64,000 nt of DNA from Thalassotalea agarivorans. GTDB lineage: Bacteria; Pseudomonadota; Gammaproteobacteria; Enterobacterales; Alteromonadaceae. Below the pieces are notes generated by a model. That model was not told where the DNA came from. It saw only the letters and a list, made by a program, of their open reading frames with translations, and did not search any database. The translations under genes and the position numbers were made by a program. The stretch covers positions 1,984,001-2,048,000 of the forward strand of contig NZ_AP027363.1 of assembly GCF_030295955.1 (NCBI RefSeq), given 5' to 3'. Positions 36,933-51,604 of this stretch are shown here, piece after piece (the stretch's first letter is position 1; the number at the start of each line of letters is the position of its first letter).

Positions 36933-38665
36933 TCGTTACGTTTCTCATCAATAGAAATCAATATAGAGCCCACTTGCAGTGAAGACCATTTCGGCTTCTT
37001 AACTGCAATATTTTGCTCCTCTATAGCTGTTTTAAGAAAGTTATCACCATCAGGGTTATAGATGTTAACGTGATCTTGCTGCCACTTATCTTCGTGATAT
37101 CGCCATAGATAGCCCGATGTCCAATTATTGCTCTCTTGAACCACAATGTATTCTGGTGAATCATCTTGGTTTAAATCAACAGCAAAGAAGTAGTAATTTT
37201 TACTATCAATGAAATTCCATTCATTTTTCTTGGCTTGCTCATAAACAGCTGTTATTAAGCTTTCTCCAAACAGTGATTGGTCCGGATAAAACAAAGCACT
37301 TTCAGTAAATTTGGCCTGTGTCAGTTGTTCACTTTCATCTACTGGAGCATCACGATTGTTGCGGCTTGCAATTAATCGCTCAATTTCGCGCACAAAAGCT
37401 TCATTATCAGCATATTCTTGTTTAAGTTGCTCTAGTGCCAAATAGCCAGCTCTGCCCAAGTCCCACAGCAAGTAATGGGCGTTGAAGTCATCCAATGATA
37501 TTTTACCTGATGAAAGCCTATTTAACTGACTAGACACCGAGATTTGCTGAAAATTGAGCAAAGGCGTGTTTACTAAAATAGTAATTGCCAATACAACAAC
37601 TGACATACCGATATTGACTTTACTTAACCAAGTTAACCATTGGTCACGTTTTTTGATGATGCTAATACAATAGCCAAATGCAAAGGCGGTCAATACAAAC
37701 CATACGACTAAACCCCACAAGCGAGACACCGTAAAGCCATACTGTTCGATTCTCAAGTACAAACCATACAAAGCAATCAAGCTATACACAGGCGCTAATG
37801 CAACACTAAGCAATATGATTTTGTGCACAACACTATGGTAAGGCTTTTCATCCAAATCGGCTTGGTAAACGGCATTAACAAAAAATAGAAGTAACGCCAG
37901 CAACCACATAACCAGCAACGTGCCACTACCTGTATCCCACAGTTTGTCTAGACCTGTAAATGGCAAAGTAAACATAAAACCTAGCGACACAATAGCGAGC
38001 GCTGGCAATAAGAACTTCAACAAGGTTTTTAAGATTGTTCTGATGGTATCGACGGTATTACTTATTGAGCGAAACAAAACCGCCGCGAAAGCAAACGCCA
38101 AATTGAGCACGGGAATAACAAACCAAGCTTCTTCTAACAGTTCTTCAAAAAAGAGAATATCGAGCACTGCAAAAAGCGCGGCACCTAAATGTAGTATCCC
38201 TAAGAAAATGAGAGTAAAGAGCCAGCATTCACCAAAAATTAAAAAGTTACGCCACGAAGACAAAAACAAATTAGGGTAAGTAATGGGTTCACGATTGGCT
38301 AACTGCTGAAAATACATCAAGGCTTTAAAGCTTGCGATAAGACCAGTAAAACAGAAGATAGCGACTAAGCCACCATTGCGCACATATTCTTGCGGTTCAG
38401 ATTGAAAACCGACATAAGCACCGCAAAGTGCAAGTAGGGTAGCAAAACCCAAAGCATAGGATAGAAAACGTTTTTGGTTATTTGATGTAACACCTAAATA
38501 GGTCAATATCGGAAAGCTAAAACATAATGCTCCTAGGCTATAGAGCCAAATCGGTTGTGTCGCTGGCCAATATTTGTGTTCAACACTTAGGTATAAAAAG
38601 GTAAGGCAAATGGCTTGTATTACCGCGACAATAGCGATAAGGGGTTTAGGTATTTGTTTATCCAT
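36929..38665 (-). CDS. Multi-pass membrane protein, DUF4153-like
   Basis: 578 residues. About 10-12 hydrophobic helices fill residues 10-370, including a YGLYLRIEQYGFTVSRLWGLVVW block typical of DUF4153 proteins. The C-terminal 200 residues are soluble, with FYPDQSLFGESLITAVYEQ and a strand-rich end (YFFAVDLNQDDSPEYIVVQESN). Function unknown. Its stop overlaps that of the lipid kinase on the other strand. Confidence 0.7.
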   Translation of the reverse strand: MDKQIPKPLIAIVAVIQAICLTFLYLSVEHKYWPATQPIWLYSLGALCFSFPILTYLGVTSNNQKRFLSYALGFATLLALCGAYVGFQSEPQEYVRNGGLVAIFCFTGLIASFKALMYFQQLANREPITYPNLFLSSWRNFLIFGECWLFTLIFLGILHLGAALFAVLDILFFEELLEEAWFVIPVLNLAFAFAAVLFRSISNTVDTIRTILKTLLKFLLPALAIVSLGFMFTLPFTGLDKLWDTGSGTLLVMWLLALLLFFVNAVYQADLDEKPYHSVVHKIILLSVALAPVYSLIALYGLYLRIEQYGFTVSRLWGLVVWFVLTAFAFGYCISIIKKRDQWLTWLSKVNIGMSVVVLAITILVNTPLLNFQQISVSSQLNRLSSGKISLDDFNAHYLLWDLGRAGYLALEQLKQEYADNEAFVREIERLIASRNNRDAPVDESEQLTQAKFTESALFYPDQSLFGESLITAVYEQAKKNEWNFIDSKNYYFFAVDLNQDDSPEYIVVQESNNWTSGYLWRYHEDKWQQDHVNIYNPDGDNFLKTAIEEQNIAVKKPKWSSLQVGSILISIDEKRND

Positions 38666-38741
38666 ATTATTGTTTTATTTTCCTCATTTTTTTTATCTTA
38701 ACCTGATTCCTTAACTAAACTCTAGGAATTAAAAAAGAGAA

Positions 38742-38852
38742 ATGAATGGTACTATGAAAACACATTTAAAACGTATTTACCTGGCCGTGTTTATAGCCTT
38801 GCTGTGTTACGTACTATTTAAATACTATGGGCGTGCCTTTGTTGCGCTATAA
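38742..38852 (+). CDS. Possible 36-residue membrane miniprotein
   Basis: A short frame starting ATG 38742 (alternative ATG 38754, 32 residues). It encodes a basic N-terminus (MKTHLKR), one hydrophobic helix (IYLAVFIALLCYVLF) and a positively charged tail (KYYGRAFVAL). An AAGAGA element precedes the ATG. The layout is that of a single-pass small membrane protein. There is no plus-strand terminator. It could be chance. Confidence 0.4.
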   Translation: MNGTMKTHLKRIYLAVFIALLCYVLFKYYGRAFVAL

Positions 38853-38882
38853 AAAAAACCCATGACAATGTCATGGGCTTTC
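38851..38882 (-). terminator. Terminator of the second symporter gene
   Basis: On the minus strand the CCCATGA/TCATGGG stem is followed by eight T. It lies about 34 bp after the symporter stop. Confidence 0.85.
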
Positions 38883-38915
38883 TAATGCTAATGTCTTTTT
38901 AATAGTAAGGGCTTT

Positions 38916-40478
38916 TTACCACCACGTTGTATAGAGCGCCACAAGAATAATAACTACCCCTAAGGCTGCAATATTGAACGGTTTATCTGTATCAAAGCTG
39001 ACTTCATTAACGCTGACCGTCGCATCGCTTCGTTGTGATTTACCAAGCAACGAAACAACAACACACAAGGCTAAGCACAATAAGAAAACAAGTCCGACTC
39101 TATCCATAAATGGTAGTGCAGGCCAAAGTTTCATAAAAGCAAAAGATAATACCGCAGAGCCTAACGCTGCAGACATAGCACCCGCTGATGTCGTGCGTTT
39201 CCAGAACATACCAAGTACAAAGATCACTACAATACCCGGTGTAAAGAAGCCGGTAAATTCCTGAATGTATTGAAATGCTTGATCAAATTTACCCAATAAT
39301 GGTTCTGCAACAACTAGCGCAATACAAAGTGAAAGTAACGATGCAATTCTGCCAATATGGACGTAGTGTCGTTGGCTCTTGTTAGGCTTTAACTTCGAAT
39401 AAATGTCCATCGTGAAAATAGTAGAGATACTGTTGGTCATCGACGCTAAAGACGAAACAATAGCAGCCACAAGCGCAGCAAATACCAGCCCTTTAATACC
39501 TGTTGGCATCAATTCCATCATTGAAGGGTAAGCCTGATCTGCAGCTGAAAGCTGAGGATACAACACGACTGCAGCAATACCTGGCAATACCACAATTAAT
39601 GGCATTAGTAATTTTAGATAAGCAGCAAAAGCGATACCTTTTTGCGCTTCTTTAACATCTTTTGCAGCTAAAGCTCGTTGAATAATGTATTGGTTGAAAC
39701 CCCAATAGCTAAAATTCATTACCCACATACCACCAATGAGTACGGAGATACCAGGTAAACTCATATAGTGTTCATTCTCTGGCGTAAATATCATATCAAA
39801 ATGCCCCGGCACTTGTTCTGTCAGTATGCCAAAACCAGCTATAACACCAGCGCCGTCAGAGACTGCGTCTAACGCTAGGTAGCTCAGGAACAACCCGCCA
39901 AAAACAAGTAATACAACTTGCAAGATATCAGTATAGGCAACTGCTTTTAAACCGCCGTAAAGCGAGTATGCAACTGAAAATACGGCAAGGAAAATCATAC
40001 CAAACATCCAATCTACACCAGCGACAGTTTCAATGGCTAGCCCGCCTAACCAAAGCACTGCAGTTAAATTAACGAAGATATAGACCGCTAACCAAAACAA
40101 CGCCAAGGTCGTTTTTACAGTACTGTTAAAACGTTGTTCTAAATATTGCGGCATTGTATATATGCCGTTTTTTAAGAAAATTGGCAGCATATACTTACCA
40201 ACAATGATCAGCGTAATGGCGGCCATCCATTCGTAAGATGCAATAGCTAAACCTAGTGCATAGCCTGAACCTGACATGCCAATGATTTGTTCAGCAGATA
40301 TATTAGAAGCAATTAAAGACGCACCTATAGCCCACCATGGTAAAGCCTTAGACGCTAAAAAATAGTCTTCTGTATTCTTTCCCTCTTGCTTGTTTTCCTT
40401 AGAAATCCATAGTGCTAAAACAAGTAGACCTAGCACATAAGCAATGAATACGGTTGAATCAATCCATTCGAGTTTCAT
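38916..40478 (-). CDS. SGLT-type sodium/sugar symporter, paralogue 2
   Basis: 520 residues, same length as the symporter at 4745-6307 and strongly similar throughout (SLIASNISAEQIIGMSGSGY, SYEWMAAITLIIVGKY, YWGFNQYIIQRALAAKD, QAFQYIQEFTGFFTPG). The vSGLT sugar-contact residues are kept in the same pattern, again with Ala at the vSGLT Ser91 position. It is divergent from the glycosidase/sulfatase operon and shares its control region, which fits import of a hexose, probably galactose, released by those enzymes. This is an inference from context and family. Confidence 0.9.
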   Translation of the reverse strand: MKLEWIDSTVFIAYVLGLLVLALWISKENKQEGKNTEDYFLASKALPWWAIGASLIASNISAEQIIGMSGSGYALGLAIASYEWMAAITLIIVGKYMLPIFLKNGIYTMPQYLEQRFNSTVKTTLALFWLAVYIFVNLTAVLWLGGLAIETVAGVDWMFGMIFLAVFSVAYSLYGGLKAVAYTDILQVVLLVFGGLFLSYLALDAVSDGAGVIAGFGILTEQVPGHFDMIFTPENEHYMSLPGISVLIGGMWVMNFSYWGFNQYIIQRALAAKDVKEAQKGIAFAAYLKLLMPLIVVLPGIAAVVLYPQLSAADQAYPSMMELMPTGIKGLVFAALVAAIVSSLASMTNSISTIFTMDIYSKLKPNKSQRHYVHIGRIASLLSLCIALVVAEPLLGKFDQAFQYIQEFTGFFTPGIVVIFVLGMFWKRTTSAGAMSAALGSAVLSFAFMKLWPALPFMDRVGLVFLLCLALCVVVSLLGKSQRSDATVSVNEVSFDTDKPFNIAALGVVIILVALYTTWW

Positions 40479-40531
40479 TCTTCCCCCAAAAATTATTGTT
40501 ATAGTTATGTTCGTAACATGAAAAACAAAAG

Positions 40532-40544
40532 GGTAAACGTTACC
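40532..40544. promoter_or_regulatory. Candidate LacI-family operator (symporter side)
   Basis: GGTAAACGTTACC is a near-palindrome (arms GGTAA/TTACC) with a central CG, the form typical of LacI/GalR-family sites. It lies 55-65 bp upstream of the symporter start. Confidence 0.45.
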
Positions 40545-40702
40545 ACTTTATATATCAACTCTTTTCATGATTAAATAAATCGACTTTGCCTAACACCTGA
40601 CATGCTGCATGATAAAGAATAAACAAGAAATGCATAGATACTAGCCTTATAAAGTAAAAACTTGATCATCGCTGGAAAATTAGATTATATTAAAGCAATT
40701 AG

Positions 40703-40714
40703 GAGAACGTTTTC
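40703..40714. promoter_or_regulatory. Candidate LacI-family operator (operon side)
   Basis: The segment GAGAACGTTTTC (within 40703-40714) differs from a perfect GAAAACGTTTTC palindrome at one position and has a central ACGT. It lies about 125 bp upstream of the EF-hand gene. No LacI-family gene is in the window. Confidence 0.4.
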
Positions 40715-40836
40715 ATTAAAACCACCCTATTATATAAGGTTCATGATTTTTAATGAGAATAGGAATACGGTAAAAAGAGCATAGTAATTACCAGTGAATC
40801 AACGCTTAAAATAACAATTAAAAGAGAACAAAAGCC

Positions 40837-41178
40837 ATGAAACTATCAACAGTTATCTTAACTTTAACAATAGCTACTTTAATCACTGTTGCTGATCAAG
40901 CGATTGCAAACGAAAACACCGAAGTAAAAGCAGCTAGTTGGCAAACTAAGCGATTCAAACAACTCGATGCCGATAAAAATGGCAGTTTAAGTCCAACAGA
41001 ATTTCAAGCGCAAACAAGTGCATGGATGAAGAAGTCGGGTTTGACATCGCAACAGCAAATCGAAAAATCAAAAAATCAATTTAACAACTGGGATGTGAAC
41101 AAAGACGGGAAAATTTCGTTCTCAGAATTTGTTGAAACACAAAACAAGAAAAAGAAGAATAAGAAAAAAGCTAAATAA
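40837..41178 (+). CDS. Secreted EF-hand calcium-binding protein
   Basis: 113 residues. Signal peptide about 1-25 (cleavage near AIANE). Two EF-hand loops: DADKNGSLSPTE at 44-55 and DVNKDGKISFSE at 86-97, both with acidic residues at positions 1 and 12 and glycine at 6. A lysine-rich tail (KKKKNKKKAK) ends the protein. It is the first gene of the sulfatase/glycosidase operon. It may bind calcium in the periplasm or on the anionic glycan; the role is not known. Confidence 0.85.
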   Translation: MKLSTVILTLTIATLITVADQAIANENTEVKAASWQTKRFKQLDADKNGSLSPTEFQAQTSAWMKKSGLTSQQQIEKSKNQFNNWDVNKDGKISFSEFVETQNKKKKNKKKAK

Positions 41179-41213
41179 TGAGTTGATTGCCCCTTTTTCG
41201 AGAAAGCAAGCAC

Positions 41214-42767
41214 ATGCAAATGCCGTTGATACAATATCGTTCATTTTGGTTACTTTTAATTAGCTGCACTGCTTTTAATGCCGTTGCAGTGAATGAAGAC
41301 GTTACACTAAAGCAAGCCAATGTGATCGTTTTTCTTGTCGATGATCTTGGTGTAATGGATACCTCTGTTCCATTCATTAGTAACCAAGATAATGAGAAAA
41401 AACAGTTTCCTCTGAATGAGTATTACCAGACGCCAAATTTAACGGAATTGGCAACTAGGGGAACGCGATATAGTCAATTTTACGCGCAAAGCGTTTGTTC
41501 ACCGAGCCGCGCATCCTTGCTTACGGGGCAGAATGCGGCTAGACATCATATTACCACCTGGATTAACCCAACAAAGAACAACAAAGGTGAATACGGCCCG
41601 TCAAACTGGCAATGGCAAGGATTATCCTCTTCTGCAGTTACATTACCAAAACTGTTGCAGCAAAGTGGATTTAAAACCATTCATATTGGTAAGGGCCATT
41701 TTGGCCCTTTAAATAGTGAAGGTGCAAATCCACTGAATCTGGGTTTTGAAGTTAATATCGCTGGCGGTGCCTGGGGCAGACCAAAAAGTTATTATGGTAA
41801 AGACCATTATGGTAACCACAAAAAATTTAAACAAAAAAATAAAGCACTAACCCATAACATTCCGGATTTAGCGCATTATTATGAGCAAGATACATTTCTA
41901 ACTGAAGCGCTGACACAAGAAGCTATCAAGCAAATATCCTTATCGGACAAACAGCACAAACCCTTCTTTCTATTGATGTCTCACTACGGTGTTCACGCCC
42001 CTTTTCAACCTGATCCTCGGTTTATAGATAAGTACCAAACCTCTCAAGAAAAAGAGGCTTCAAAGGCATTTGCCAGTTTGGTTGAAGGCGTTGATAAGTC
42101 ACTTGGCGATATTGTTGCGCACTTAAACCACTTAAACATTGCGGATAATACCTTAATCATATTTGCTGGAGACAATGGCAGTGACTCGCCAATAGGCAAA
42201 AACAATAACATTGCGACCGCTGCACCTTTTAGAGGAAGAAAAGGCACAAGCTGGGAGGGCGGCATGCGTGCACCATTACTCATCGGGTGGGCAAATGAAT
42301 CAGCACAAAATCCATTGCCAATAGAAACAGACATCAATAATGAAATAGCCACTATCATGGATATATTTCCAACAGTGCTAGCAACATTGCAAGTCCCACT
42401 ACCTAACAACTACATAGTAGATGGTGAAAATCTATTACGTTCCGAAAGCAGTAGCGCTGACGAAAAAGAATTTCTTATGCACTTTCCCCATGAGCATAGG
42501 CATTCGTATTTTACGACGTATAGAAAAGGTCCTTGGAAGCTGATATACCGCTTTAACCCGGCTAACAAAAAAGGGGTTAAACAATATCAACTTTACAATT
42601 TACAAGATGACCTCTCTGAGTCAAATGATTTAAGCAAAACTGAACCTAAAATGCTGTACGATATGGTATTTGCTATGCGGGCAAAACTCGCGCAACAAGG
42701 CGCTCAATATCCAACAAATATTAGTGGCAACACCCTACTACCACAATTACCGAAGTTAACGAATTAA
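41214..42767 (+). CDS. S1-family sulfatase 1 (secreted)
   Basis: 517 residues. Signal peptide about 1-25 (FWLLLISCTAFNAVA). N-terminal metal-binding block IVFLVDDLG, then the formylglycine motif CSPSRASLLTG with C95, followed by IHIGKGHFG and the C-terminal FAGDNGSDSP metal block. It hydrolyses sulfate esters after conversion of C95 to formylglycine. Probably an exo-acting carbohydrate sulfatase by context. I start at ATG 41214; a TTG at 41187 is in frame but would precede the signal peptide. It lies 35 bp after the EF-hand gene. Confidence 0.9.
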   Translation: MQMPLIQYRSFWLLLISCTAFNAVAVNEDVTLKQANVIVFLVDDLGVMDTSVPFISNQDNEKKQFPLNEYYQTPNLTELATRGTRYSQFYAQSVCSPSRASLLTGQNAARHHITTWINPTKNNKGEYGPSNWQWQGLSSSAVTLPKLLQQSGFKTIHIGKGHFGPLNSEGANPLNLGFEVNIAGGAWGRPKSYYGKDHYGNHKKFKQKNKALTHNIPDLAHYYEQDTFLTEALTQEAIKQISLSDKQHKPFFLLMSHYGVHAPFQPDPRFIDKYQTSQEKEASKAFASLVEGVDKSLGDIVAHLNHLNIADNTLIIFAGDNGSDSPIGKNNNIATAAPFRGRKGTSWEGGMRAPLLIGWANESAQNPLPIETDINNEIATIMDIFPTVLATLQVPLPNNYIVDGENLLRSESSSADEKEFLMHFPHEHRHSYFTTYRKGPWKLIYRFNPANKKGVKQYQLYNLQDDLSESNDLSKTEPKMLYDMVFAMRAKLAQQGAQYPTNISGNTLLPQLPKLTN

Positions 42768-42772
42768 ATCCC

Positions 42773-48293
<5,521 letters not shown>

Positions 48294-48299
48294 ATCGTT

Positions 48300-48336
48300 A
48301 AAAAAGGCAACACGCAAGTGTTGCCTTTACTTTTTC
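48300..48336 (+). terminator. Internal hairpin between beta-galactosidase and sulfatase 2
   Basis: GGCAACAC/GTGTTGCC perfect 8-bp stem with a GCAA tetraloop, then TTTACTTTTT. It looks like a terminator, yet the next gene has a strong ribosome site 15 bp on, so it may be a partial terminator or a processing and stability element within the operon. Confidence 0.7.
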
Positions 48337-48350
48337 CAAGGAGTAGTAAA

Positions 48351-49943
48351 ATGAAATACATTGCTTATATGTTTGCTCTCATCGCGCTAATTTGGTTAAG
48401 TGAGGAAGTAAAGGTTCCTTTTGCTAATGCATCTTCTGGAAATACAGCCGCTTTCGTTGAGGCTAATCAAACCAATAAACAACCCAATATAGTGCTTATC
48501 ATTGCCGATGATTTAAACGACTTTATCGGTCCACTGAACGCTGAAATTGGCGTACATACTCCCCATTTAGATGAGCTAGCCAAGAAAAGCGCAATATTTA
48601 CTAATGCTCATTCTAACGCCCCTGTATGCTCCCCTTCCCGTGCAAGCATGCTATCAGGTATTTATCCACATAAATCTGGGCAATATGGTTTCACCCACTG
48701 GCGTAAAAATAAGATATTGCTAGAAACAGACACCATGATGCAAACCCTATCGAAGCTCGGGTATTACAGCGCAGGCACCGGCAAAGTGATGCATCATCAA
48801 TGGCCAAAAGCATGGGATGAATATGGCATTAGGCCTGACTACACGCCGCTTGCATTTGATGGTGTAAAAACAACGCAACACCCTAATGTGCCAGCACCTT
48901 ACAATCAACAAGTGGGGCCTTTAGACTCGACGTTTACCCGTTTATCAGACGTACCAATTGTTGCCGAAAGTGAGGGTAAACCTGGTTTTAATGGTTGGTA
49001 TTACGGCGGTTTTAAGAAGCCTTTCAAATACACTAGCGAACAACAACGTGACTTGTTACCTGATGAAATGTATGCCAATTGGACAGCCAATAAAATCAAG
49101 CAATTTGATAAAGAAAACTTGGATAAGCCGTTCTTTATTACTACCGGCTTAATCAGACCACATACGCCTTTAGTGGTGCCTGATAGATTCTTCGACATGT
49201 ACCCTATTGATAAGATTAACTTGCCTACATTTCTTAAAGATGATGATGCAGATACTTATTTCGAATCAATCTATCAAGGCAAGCCATCTAAGGGACGCAA
49301 GCATTATGATTTGCTAATGGCTTCTTATGAGAATAAAGAAGTAGCGCTAAAAACCTATTACCAAGCGTACCTTGCAAGCGTGAGCTTTATGGATGAACAA
49401 GTTGGCATTATGTTGCAAGCAATAGAGCAAAGTCGTTTTGCAAATAACACGATTGTTATCTTCACCAGCGATCACGGCTACAACTTAGGCGAGAAAGACA
49501 ATCTTTTTAAAAATAATTTATGGGAACGTTCCACCAAAGTTCCGTTAATAATTTACGACGCTAGGCAGCCAAATGCGGTCGACATTGATCAGGCTGTTAG
49601 CTTAATCGACGTATACCCGACCATCGTAAACTATGCAACAAACGATAAGCCTGAAAAGGCAGTAAAACATCAACTTGATGGTCTAAACTTGCAGCCTCTC
49701 ATCAATAAGAGTGAATCTAGAAAGCGCTATGCGCTTACTGTTGTAGCGGCCAATGGTAAACCCAGCTTTGCTCTAAAGACCAAACAGTGGCGCTATATTC
49801 AATACAGCAATGGTAAAGAAGAATTATATAACCATGCTCAAGACGCGACTGAATTTCACAACCTTGCAGAAGACAAAGCCTACGCAGAACAAAAGAAACT
49901 GTTGGCTAAACAACTTAGCTTGCTAACAAAAGGCGCACTTTAA
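48351..49943 (+). CDS. S1-family sulfatase 2 (secreted)
   Basis: 530 residues. Signal peptide about 1-27. Metal-binding IIADDLNDF, formylglycine motif CSPSRASMLSG with C93, GTGKVMHH and the SDHGYNLGEKD metal block later. The ADDLNDF and HGYNLGEKD forms recall the iduronate-2-sulfatase-like S1 branch. AAGGAG lies 8 bp upstream of ATG 48351; an earlier in-frame TTG is inside the hairpin and is rejected. It abuts sulfatase 3 directly. Confidence 0.9.
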   Translation: MKYIAYMFALIALIWLSEEVKVPFANASSGNTAAFVEANQTNKQPNIVLIIADDLNDFIGPLNAEIGVHTPHLDELAKKSAIFTNAHSNAPVCSPSRASMLSGIYPHKSGQYGFTHWRKNKILLETDTMMQTLSKLGYYSAGTGKVMHHQWPKAWDEYGIRPDYTPLAFDGVKTTQHPNVPAPYNQQVGPLDSTFTRLSDVPIVAESEGKPGFNGWYYGGFKKPFKYTSEQQRDLLPDEMYANWTANKIKQFDKENLDKPFFITTGLIRPHTPLVVPDRFFDMYPIDKINLPTFLKDDDADTYFESIYQGKPSKGRKHYDLLMASYENKEVALKTYYQAYLASVSFMDEQVGIMLQAIEQSRFANNTIVIFTSDHGYNLGEKDNLFKNNLWERSTKVPLIIYDARQPNAVDIDQAVSLIDVYPTIVNYATNDKPEKAVKHQLDGLNLQPLINKSESRKRYALTVVAANGKPSFALKTKQWRYIQYSNGKEELYNHAQDATEFHNLAEDKAYAEQKKLLAKQLSLLTKGAL

Positions 49944-51596
49944 ATGAAGCGCCTATTTTGCAACCACTGCTATGCCCTGCTGCTGAGCTTGCTTTTACTT
50001 GCACCGGTAACTGCCAATGAGCAAAAAAATGTGTTGTTTATCATGGTGGATGACTTAAATGATTACGTTGGCGCTTTAGGTGGTCACCCTCAAGTTAAAA
50101 CACCCAATTTAGACAAACTTGCCGCAAGCGGCGTTTCATTTACTAATGCGCATACAAATGTGCCCGTTTGTTCGCAATCCCGATCCAGCATGTTTACTGG
50201 CGTGTATCCGCATGATTCTAGAGATTTTGGCTGGACGCCTATGCATCAACAATACGTGTTAAAACACAACAAAACATTTTTGGAGTTATTTAAAGACAAA
50301 GGTTACAAACTCTACGGTACTGGCAAGTTGTTGCACAACAATATTGCTAAAATATGGCATGATTGGGGCGTACCTACTCGCATGAATTACGGTCCTCACG
50401 CCTACGATGGTAATAACATAACCGGGCATCCATCAGTTCCTAAACCCTTTCGTGAAATTAATATTGTCGATGGTTCATTTGCCCCATTAAGTGATGTGCC
50501 AACATTCGATACAAATCAGCCTAGTAAAAGGCCTGCTGGTTGGGGCTACCCTTTTGCACCTTTTCACTACGAAAATGAAGACAATAGAGACCTACTACCT
50601 GATGAAGCACACGCTAGGTGGGCAATAAACAAACTTAAGGACATGGCAACTGACAAACATAGTCAGCCTTTTTTTCTTGGAGTAGGATTTGTTAGGCCTC
50701 ACACACCGCTTTATGCGCCTAAGCGTTATTTCGATATGTATCCGTTGGAATCAATTGTATTACCCGACATTAAAGTTAATGATATTGAAGATACACCCTT
50801 TATTCGAAATTACACTAAACAACACATTGGGCTTAGCTATTTTGATGCATTGCAAGCTTCGTTTGACGGTGATGAAGAAGGTCTTAAGCGATTTTTACAG
50901 GCTTATTTAGCATGTATTACTTTTATGGATGACCAAGTGGGTTTGCTGCTTTCTGCGCTTGATGAGTCCCCATTCGCTGACAACACTGTTGTTGTTTTAA
51001 CCAGTGACCATGGCTGGCAAATGGGTGAGAAAGACTTTCTTTATAAAAATTCTCCGTGGGAAGAAAGTACCAGGATCCCAATGTTTTGGCGTATTCCCGG
51101 CGTAACCAAAGCAAATATAAAAGTAGAACAAGCGGTCTCTCTCATTGATATCTTTCCAACCTTTGTTGAACTGTTTGATTTAAGCCCACAGCATAAAAAA
51201 AGAGATGGCGCAGGCACTATTGGCGGCTATAGCTTGATGCCCTTTTTAGATGACCAGAGCGCCAGTCAATGGCAAGGACCAGATGGCGCACTCACGGTAA
51301 TGGGAGCAGGTATTACTTCGCCTATTAAAGATGTCGGCGTGAGATTCAATAAACATGTTGATTGGCATATCAAAATAATTACAGATTTACCTAAGCACTA
51401 TATTTGGCAACAAACATACACATATCGCACTAAACAGTGGCGATATACGGTATATAAAAATGGTGAGGAGGCGCTTTATGATCACGCCAATGACCCGCAT
51501 GAGTGGACAAACTTAGCTGACCATAAAGATTACCAAACAATCAAAGCACAATTGGCTTTATCAGTTAAAACATTGATTAATAAAAATTATAACTAG
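49944..51596 (+). CDS. S1-family sulfatase 3 with unusual CSQSR motif
   Basis: 550 residues. Signal peptide about 1-24. It shares MVDDLNDYVGALGG and SDHGWQMGEKDFLYKNSPWEEST with sulfatase 2, so the two are related. The formylglycine motif reads CSQSRSSMFTG (C76), with glutamine where the CxPxR or CxAxR consensus has Pro or Ala. The key C and R are intact, so it is probably active if the maturing enzyme accepts it. The start ATG follows the previous stop with no gap. Confidence 0.88.
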   Translation: MKRLFCNHCYALLLSLLLLAPVTANEQKNVLFIMVDDLNDYVGALGGHPQVKTPNLDKLAASGVSFTNAHTNVPVCSQSRSSMFTGVYPHDSRDFGWTPMHQQYVLKHNKTFLELFKDKGYKLYGTGKLLHNNIAKIWHDWGVPTRMNYGPHAYDGNNITGHPSVPKPFREINIVDGSFAPLSDVPTFDTNQPSKRPAGWGYPFAPFHYENEDNRDLLPDEAHARWAINKLKDMATDKHSQPFFLGVGFVRPHTPLYAPKRYFDMYPLESIVLPDIKVNDIEDTPFIRNYTKQHIGLSYFDALQASFDGDEEGLKRFLQAYLACITFMDDQVGLLLSALDESPFADNTVVVLTSDHGWQMGEKDFLYKNSPWEESTRIPMFWRIPGVTKANIKVEQAVSLIDIFPTFVELFDLSPQHKKRDGAGTIGGYSLMPFLDDQSASQWQGPDGALTVMGAGITSPIKDVGVRFNKHVDWHIKIITDLPKHYIWQQTYTYRTKQWRYTVYKNGEEALYDHANDPHEWTNLADHKDYQTIKAQLALSVKTLINKNYN

Positions 51597-51604
51597 AGAC
51601 AACT

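Larger units (their letters stand above)
40479..40836. other. Divergent control region of symporter and polysaccharide operon
   Basis: 358 bp AT-rich, no gene. It contains two candidate LacI-type operators and must hold both promoters. An AAAAGAGAACAAA stretch precedes the EF-hand gene start. Confidence 0.6.

Noticed and set aside
41187-41213. TTG start extending sulfatase 1 by nine residues.
   Set aside because: It would place a charged leader before the signal peptide; ATG 41214 fits better.
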